This document shows, piece by piece, positions 60,919 through 64,000 of a stretch of 64,000 nucleotides of DNA; positions within the stretch are counted from its first letter, which is position 1; every line of letters starts with the position of its first letter. The stretch comes from Loxodes magnus. Lineage: Eukaryota; Ciliophora; Karyorelictea; Loxodida; Loxodidae. Below the pieces are notes generated by a model, which was given only the letters and a program-made list of their open reading frames with translations, searched no databases and had not been told where the DNA came from. The stretch spans positions 62,001 through 126,000 of the forward strand of contig CAMPDV010001188.1 in assembly GCA_946699065.1 (NCBI GenBank), written 5' to 3'. The translations under genes and the position numbers were made by a program.

Positions 60919-61899
60919 CTAATCAGTACTTCCCGATACGATGAACTCTGAATCACTGGATATAGCCACAGATAATACATAATGTGTGTGACCACTCATG
61001 GTCTTACAGGTACCTGTCTTGACGTCCCATAGCCTCACCGTATTATCTCTACTTCCCGATACGATGAACTCTGAATCACTGGATATAGCCACAGATCTTA
61101 CAGAACTAGTGTGACCACTCATGGTCTTACAGGTACCTGTCTTGACGTTCCATAGTCTCACCGTCTCATCTCGACTTCCCGATACGATGAACTCTGAATC
61201 ACTGGATATAGCCACAGATCTTACAGAACTAGTGTGACCACTCATGGTCTTACAGGTACCCGTCTTGACGTTCCATAGTCTCACCGAATAATCATAACTT
61301 CCCGATACGATGAACTCTGAATCACTGGATATAGCCACAGATCTTACAGAACTAGTGTGACCACTCATGGTCTTACAGGTACCCGTCTTGACGTTCCATA
61401 GTCTCACCGAATAATCATAACTTCCCGATACGATGAACTCTGAATCACTGGATATAGCCACAGATCTTACAGAACTAGTGTGACCACTCATGGTCTTACA
61501 GGTACCTGTCTTGACGTTCCATAGTCTCACCGTCTCATCTCGACTTCCCGATACGATGAACTCTGAATCACTGGATATAGCCACAGATCTTACAGAACTA
61601 GTGTGACCACTCATGGTCTTACAGGTACCTGTCTTGACGTTCCATAGTCTCACCGTCTCATCTCGACTTCCCGATACGATGAACTCTGAATCACTGGATA
61701 TAGCCACAGATCTTACAGAACTAGTGTGACCACTCATGGTCTTACAGGTACCCGTCTTGACGTTCCATAGTCTCACCGAATAATCATAACTTCCCGATAC
61801 GATGAACTCTGAATCACTGGATATAGCCACAGATCTTACAGAACTAGTGTGACCACTCATGGTCTTACAGGTACCTGTCTTGACGTTCCATAGTCTCAC
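60919..61899 (-). CDS. WD40 array open segment, 8 blades (326 aa)
   Basis: Blades: SSVRS/YDYS, SSVRS/RDE, SSVRS/RDE, SSVRS/YDYS, SSVRS/YDYS, SSVRS/RDE, SSVRS/RDN, HYVLS/TD. This is the purest run of SSVRS loop-1 blades in the window, seven in a row alternating RDE and YDYS loop 2. It ends at TAG 60919-60921. Only one codon (ACG) separates the upstream TAG from its GTG, so it is in register with the segment above. Confidence 0.6.
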   Translation of the reverse strand: MRLWNVKTGTCKTMSGHTSSVRSVAISSDSEFIVSGSYDYSVRLWNVKTGTCKTMSGHTSSVRSVAISSDSEFIVSGSRDETVRLWNVKTGTCKTMSGHTSSVRSVAISSDSEFIVSGSRDETVRLWNVKTGTCKTMSGHTSSVRSVAISSDSEFIVSGSYDYSVRLWNVKTGTCKTMSGHTSSVRSVAISSDSEFIVSGSYDYSVRLWNVKTGTCKTMSGHTSSVRSVAISSDSEFIVSGSRDETVRLWNVKTGTCKTMSGHTSSVRSVAISSDSEFIVSGSRDNTVRLWDVKTGTCKTMSGHTHYVLSVAISSDSEFIVSGSTD

Positions 61900-61902
61900 C
61901 GT

Positions 61903-63252
61903 CTAATCAGTACTTCCCGATACGATGAACTCTGAATCACTGGATATAGCCACAGATCTTACAGAACTAGTGTGACCACTCATGGTCTTACAGGTACCTG
62001 TCTTGACGTTCCATAGTCTCACCGAATAATCATAACTTCCCGATACGATGAATTCTGAATCACTGGATATAGCCACAGATAATACATAATGTGTGTGACC
62101 ACTCATGGTCTTACAGGTACCTGTCTTGACGTTCCATAGTCTCACCGAATAATCATAACTTCCCGATACGATGAATTCTGAATCACTGGATATAGCCACA
62201 GATAATACATAATGTGTGTGACCACTCATGGTCTTACAGGTACCTGTCTTGACGTTCCATAGTCTCACCGTCTTATCATAACTTCCCGATACGATGAACT
62301 CTGAATCACTGGATATAGCCACAGATAATACATTACTAGTGTGACCACTCATGGTCTTACAGGTACCTGTCTTGACGTTCCATAGTCTCACCGTCTCATC
62401 AGTACTTCCCGATACGATGAACTCTGAATCACTGGATATAGCCACAGATAATACATAATGTGTGTGACCACTCATGGTCTTACAGGTACCTGTCTTGACG
62501 TTCCATAGTCTCACCGAATAATCATAACTTCCCGATACGATGAACTCTGAATCACTGGATATAGCCACAGATAATACATAATGTGTGTGACCACTCATGG
62601 TCTTACAGGTACCTGTCTTGACGTTCCATAGTCTCACCGAATAATCAGTACTTCCCGATACGATGAACTCTGAATCACTGGATATAGCCACAGATAATAC
62701 ATAATGTGTGTGACCACTCATGGTCTTACAGGTACCTGTCTTGACGTTCCATAGTCTCACCGTCTCATCAGTACTTCCCGATACGATGAATTCTGAATCA
62801 CTGGATATAGCCACAGATAATACATAATGTGTGTGACCACTCATGGTCTTACAGGTACCTGTCTTGACGTTCCATAGTCTCACCGTCTCATCAGTACTTC
62901 CCGATACGATGAACTCTGAATCACTGGATATAGCCACAGATAATACATTACTAGTGTGACCACTCATGGTCTTACAGGTACCTGTCTTGACGTTCCATAG
63001 TCTCACCGAATAATCATAACTTCCCGATACGATGAATTCTGAATCACTGGATATAGCCACAGATAATACATAATGTGTGTGACCACTCATGGTCTTACAG
63101 GTACCTGTCTTGACGTTCCATAGTCTCACCGTCTCATCAGTACTTCCCGATACGATGAACTCTGAATCACTGGATATAGCCACAGATAATACATAATGTG
63201 TGTGACCACTCATGGTCTTACAGGTACCTGTCTTGACGTTCCATAGTCTCAC
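61903..63252 (-). CDS. WD40 array open segment, 11 blades (449 aa)
   Basis: Blades: HYVLS/TDE, HYVLS/YDYS, SNVLS/TDE, HYVLS/TDE, HYVLS/TDYS, HYVLS/YDYS, HYVLS/TDE, SNVLS/YDK, HYVLS/YDYS, HYVLS/YDYS, SSVRS/TD. Eleven blades is more than one seven-blade ring. The apparent start is the GTG of V-R-L-W just after a TGA. The end is TAG at 61903-61905, the same GAG-to-TAG allele seen at 63502. No signal peptide, membrane segment or other domain is present. Confidence 0.6.
   Translation of the reverse strand: MRLWNVKTGTCKTMSGHTHYVLSVAISSDSEFIVSGSTDETVRLWNVKTGTCKTMSGHTHYVLSVAISSDSEFIVSGSYDYSVRLWNVKTGTCKTMSGHTSNVLSVAISSDSEFIVSGSTDETVRLWNVKTGTCKTMSGHTHYVLSVAISSDSEFIVSGSTDETVRLWNVKTGTCKTMSGHTHYVLSVAISSDSEFIVSGSTDYSVRLWNVKTGTCKTMSGHTHYVLSVAISSDSEFIVSGSYDYSVRLWNVKTGTCKTMSGHTHYVLSVAISSDSEFIVSGSTDETVRLWNVKTGTCKTMSGHTSNVLSVAISSDSEFIVSGSYDKTVRLWNVKTGTCKTMSGHTHYVLSVAISSDSEFIVSGSYDYSVRLWNVKTGTCKTMSGHTHYVLSVAISSDSEFIVSGSYDYSVRLWNVKTGTCKTMSGHTSSVRSVAISSDSEFIVSGSTD
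61984..62106 (-). repeat. Representative 123-bp WD40 unit (HYVLS/YDYS)
   Basis: This is one clean unit for reference. Met 1 is at 62104-62106 and the last Thr codon ends at 61984; the next unit's Met follows directly at 61981-61983. G3-H4 is the GH motif, residues 6-10 are HYVLS, 25-28 are YDYS, Trp is 32 and Asn 33. Its second half ([13 protein letters not shown]) is the most constant part of the array. G+C of a typical unit is about 44%. Confidence 0.97.
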
Positions 63253-63267
63253 CGTCTCATCAGTACT

Positions 63268-63498
63268 TCACGATACGATGAACTCTGAATCACTGGATAT
63301 AGCCACAGATAATACATAATGTGTGTGACCACTCATGGTCTTACAGGTACCTGTCTTGACGTTCCATAGTCTCACCGTCTCATCAGTACTTCCCGATACG
63401 ATGAACTCTGAATCACTGGATATAGCCACAGATAATACATAATGTGTGTAACCACTCATGGTCTTACAGGTACCTGTCTTGACGTTCCATAGTCTCAC
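63268..63498 (-). pseudogene. WD40 array fragment between two nonsense codons
   Basis: These 76 codons are in the same register as both neighbours. The first blade carries GYT instead of GHT, losing the tetrad His. Blades are HYVLS/TDE and HYVLS. It ends at TGA (63268-63270), where the Gly of I-V-S-G-S (GGA) has become TGA. It is an in-frame remnant rather than an independent gene. Confidence 0.5.
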
Positions 63499-63501
63499 CG
63501 T

Positions 63502-64000
63502 CTAATCAGTACTTCCCGATACGATGAACTCTGAATCACTGGATATAGCCACAGATAATACATAATGTGTGTGACCACTCATGGTCTTACAGGTACCTGT
63601 CTTGACGTTCCATAGTCTCACCGTCTCATCAGTACTTCCCGATACGATGAACTCTGAATCACTGGATATAGCCACAGATGATACATAACTAGTGTGACCA
63701 CTCATGGTCTTACAGGTACCTGTCTTGACGTTCCATAGTCTCACCGTCTCATCAGTACTTCCCGATACGATGAACTCTGAATCACTGGATATAGCCACAG
63801 ATAATACATTACTAGTGTGACCACTCATGGTCTTACAGGTACCTGTCTTGACGTTCCATAGTCTCACCGTCTCATCAGTACTTCCCGATACGATGAACTC
63901 TGAATCACTGGATATAGCCACAGATCTTACAGAACTAGTGTGACCACTCATGGTCTTACAGGTACCTGTCTTGACGTTCCATAGTCTCACCGTCTCATCA
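63502..64000 (-). CDS. WD40 array open segment, partial at window edge (4 blades)
   Basis: The frame is open through base 64000, so this stretch starts outside the window. The GTG at 63988-63990 is an ordinary Val of V-R-L-W, not a credible start. Blades in order are SSVRS/TDE, SNVLS/TDE, SYVSS/TDE and HYVLS/TD. It ends at TAG (63502-63504), where the Glu codon GAG of loop 2 has become TAG. The frame register continues unchanged below the stop. Confidence 0.6.
   Translation of the reverse strand, partial: DETVRLWNVKTGTCKTMSGHTSSVRSVAISSDSEFIVSGSTDETVRLWNVKTGTCKTMSGHTSNVLSVAISSDSEFIVSGSTDETVRLWNVKTGTCKTMSGHTSYVSSVAISSDSEFIVSGSTDETVRLWNVKTGTCKTMSGHTHYVLSVAISSDSEFIVSGSTD

Larger units (their letters stand above)
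1..64000 (-). repeat. Giant tandem array of 123-bp WD40-repeat coding units
   Basis: The same 41-codon unit repeats head to tail through the whole window, about 520 times. WD40 units fold as blades of a beta-propeller, usually seven per ring, and act as protein-interaction scaffolds; this is family knowledge. The features seen are the GH pair (residues 3-4), the turn Asp at residue 26 and Trp 32 of L-W-N/D, which match the His-Ser/Thr-Asp-Trp structural tetrad. Variation is concentrated in loop 1 (residues 6-10), loop 2 (25-28), residue 33 (N or D) and a few scattered sites. Three length classes occur: 123 bp in frame, 121 bp (the L-W-N-T-R type) and 122 bp (the V-K-T-V-P-V type). The array continues past both window ends, so no terminus, effector domain or unique flank can be described. 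Confidence 0.98.

Noticed and set aside
437-63990. Treating each open segment as a separate gene with its own start
   Set aside because: Apparent starts are the Met or the Val GTG found in every unit, with no ribosome-binding site, promoter or spacer. Several neighbours are in one register separated by a single stop.
1-64000. CRISPR array or satellite DNA as the explanation for the periodicity
   Set aside because: Units are 123 bp and coding throughout with WD40 structure, with no repeat-spacer alternation. A non-coding satellite would not keep the GH, Asp and Trp positions with variation in protein loops.
1-64000. A short intron in every unit (GTAAGA after T-C to CCAG before S-D-S, 52 bp)
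   Set aside because: The pattern exists in each unit, but the 52-bp stretch holds the GH motif and loop 1, needed for the WD40 fold, and 52 is not a multiple of 3. Chance match kept by repeat identity.
1-64000. Mobile element, terminal repeats or target-site duplications
   Set aside because: No transposase or integrase coding and no inverted repeats; the only repeats are direct WD40 units and their blocks.
1-64000. Promoters, terminators, tRNA or rRNA genes
   Set aside because: No unique sequence exists in the window to hold them; any promoter-like AT-rich word in the unit occurs hundreds of times.

Overview
The window is one object from end to end: a tandem array of WD40-repeat coding units read on the minus strand. 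The basic unit is 123 bp, or 41 codons. With residue 1 as the Met of the M-S-G-H-T motif, it runs: GH motif (residues 3-4), variable loop 1 (residues 6-10), a constant strand centred on [14 protein letters not shown] (11-24), variable loop 2 (25-28), V-R-L-W-N/D (29-33), then V-K-T-G-T-C-K-T. About 520 units fit in 64 kb. They are nearly identical at the nucleotide level, including silent positions. The array is already running at base 1 and still running at base 64000. No N-terminal effector domain, flanking gene, promoter, RNA gene, mobile element or unique DNA is visible. In the entries below a blade is written loop1/loop2, for example HYVLS/RDE, with (D) or (N) for residue 33 where useful.

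Organism: the window alone does not place it. The unit is about 44% G+C. High-identity WD40 arrays are known from NLR-type (NACHT-WD40) proteins of filamentous fungi, from cyanobacteria and other multicellular bacteria, and from several protists. The context ATG preceded by ACC, and the lack of any Shine-Dalgarno-like sequence before the in-array ATGs, lean weakly toward a eukaryote. Direction of reading is high to low coordinate, so 64000 is the N-terminal side.

Layout: (1) 64000 to 55594 (8.4 kb) is one unbroken reading frame register, interrupted only by nonsense codons. Loop-1 type SSVRS is common there, and the longest open stretch is 734 codons. (2) 55.6 to 40.1 kb mixes long open stretches (up to 615 codons just below 40.1 kb) with clusters of 121-bp units that shift the frame. 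It contains large perfect-looking duplications. (3) 40 to 5.5 kb is dominated by HYVLS blades and is cut often by 121-bp and 122-bp units and by a recurrent Arg-to-TGA change. (4) 2.8 kb to 1 returns to a single register with a different cassette set (DSVYA, SYVYA, NSVRS, NYVLS). Two scrambled units, at about 3290-3480 and 37490-37620, break the pattern.

Interpretation: the open stretches are real WD40 coding sequence, but their apparent starts are simply the Met or GTG that every unit carries. I therefore report them as open segments of one array, not as proven separate genes. The array has grown by nested duplications (blocks of 5, 7, 8, 14, 17, 23, 28 and more units). The frame-breaking variants are specific alleles that have themselves been copied. 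It may be a decaying giant WD40 gene, a family of short WD40 genes, a silent cassette store for a functional WD40 receptor elsewhere, or in part an assembly product. Raw long reads and RNA data would separate these.
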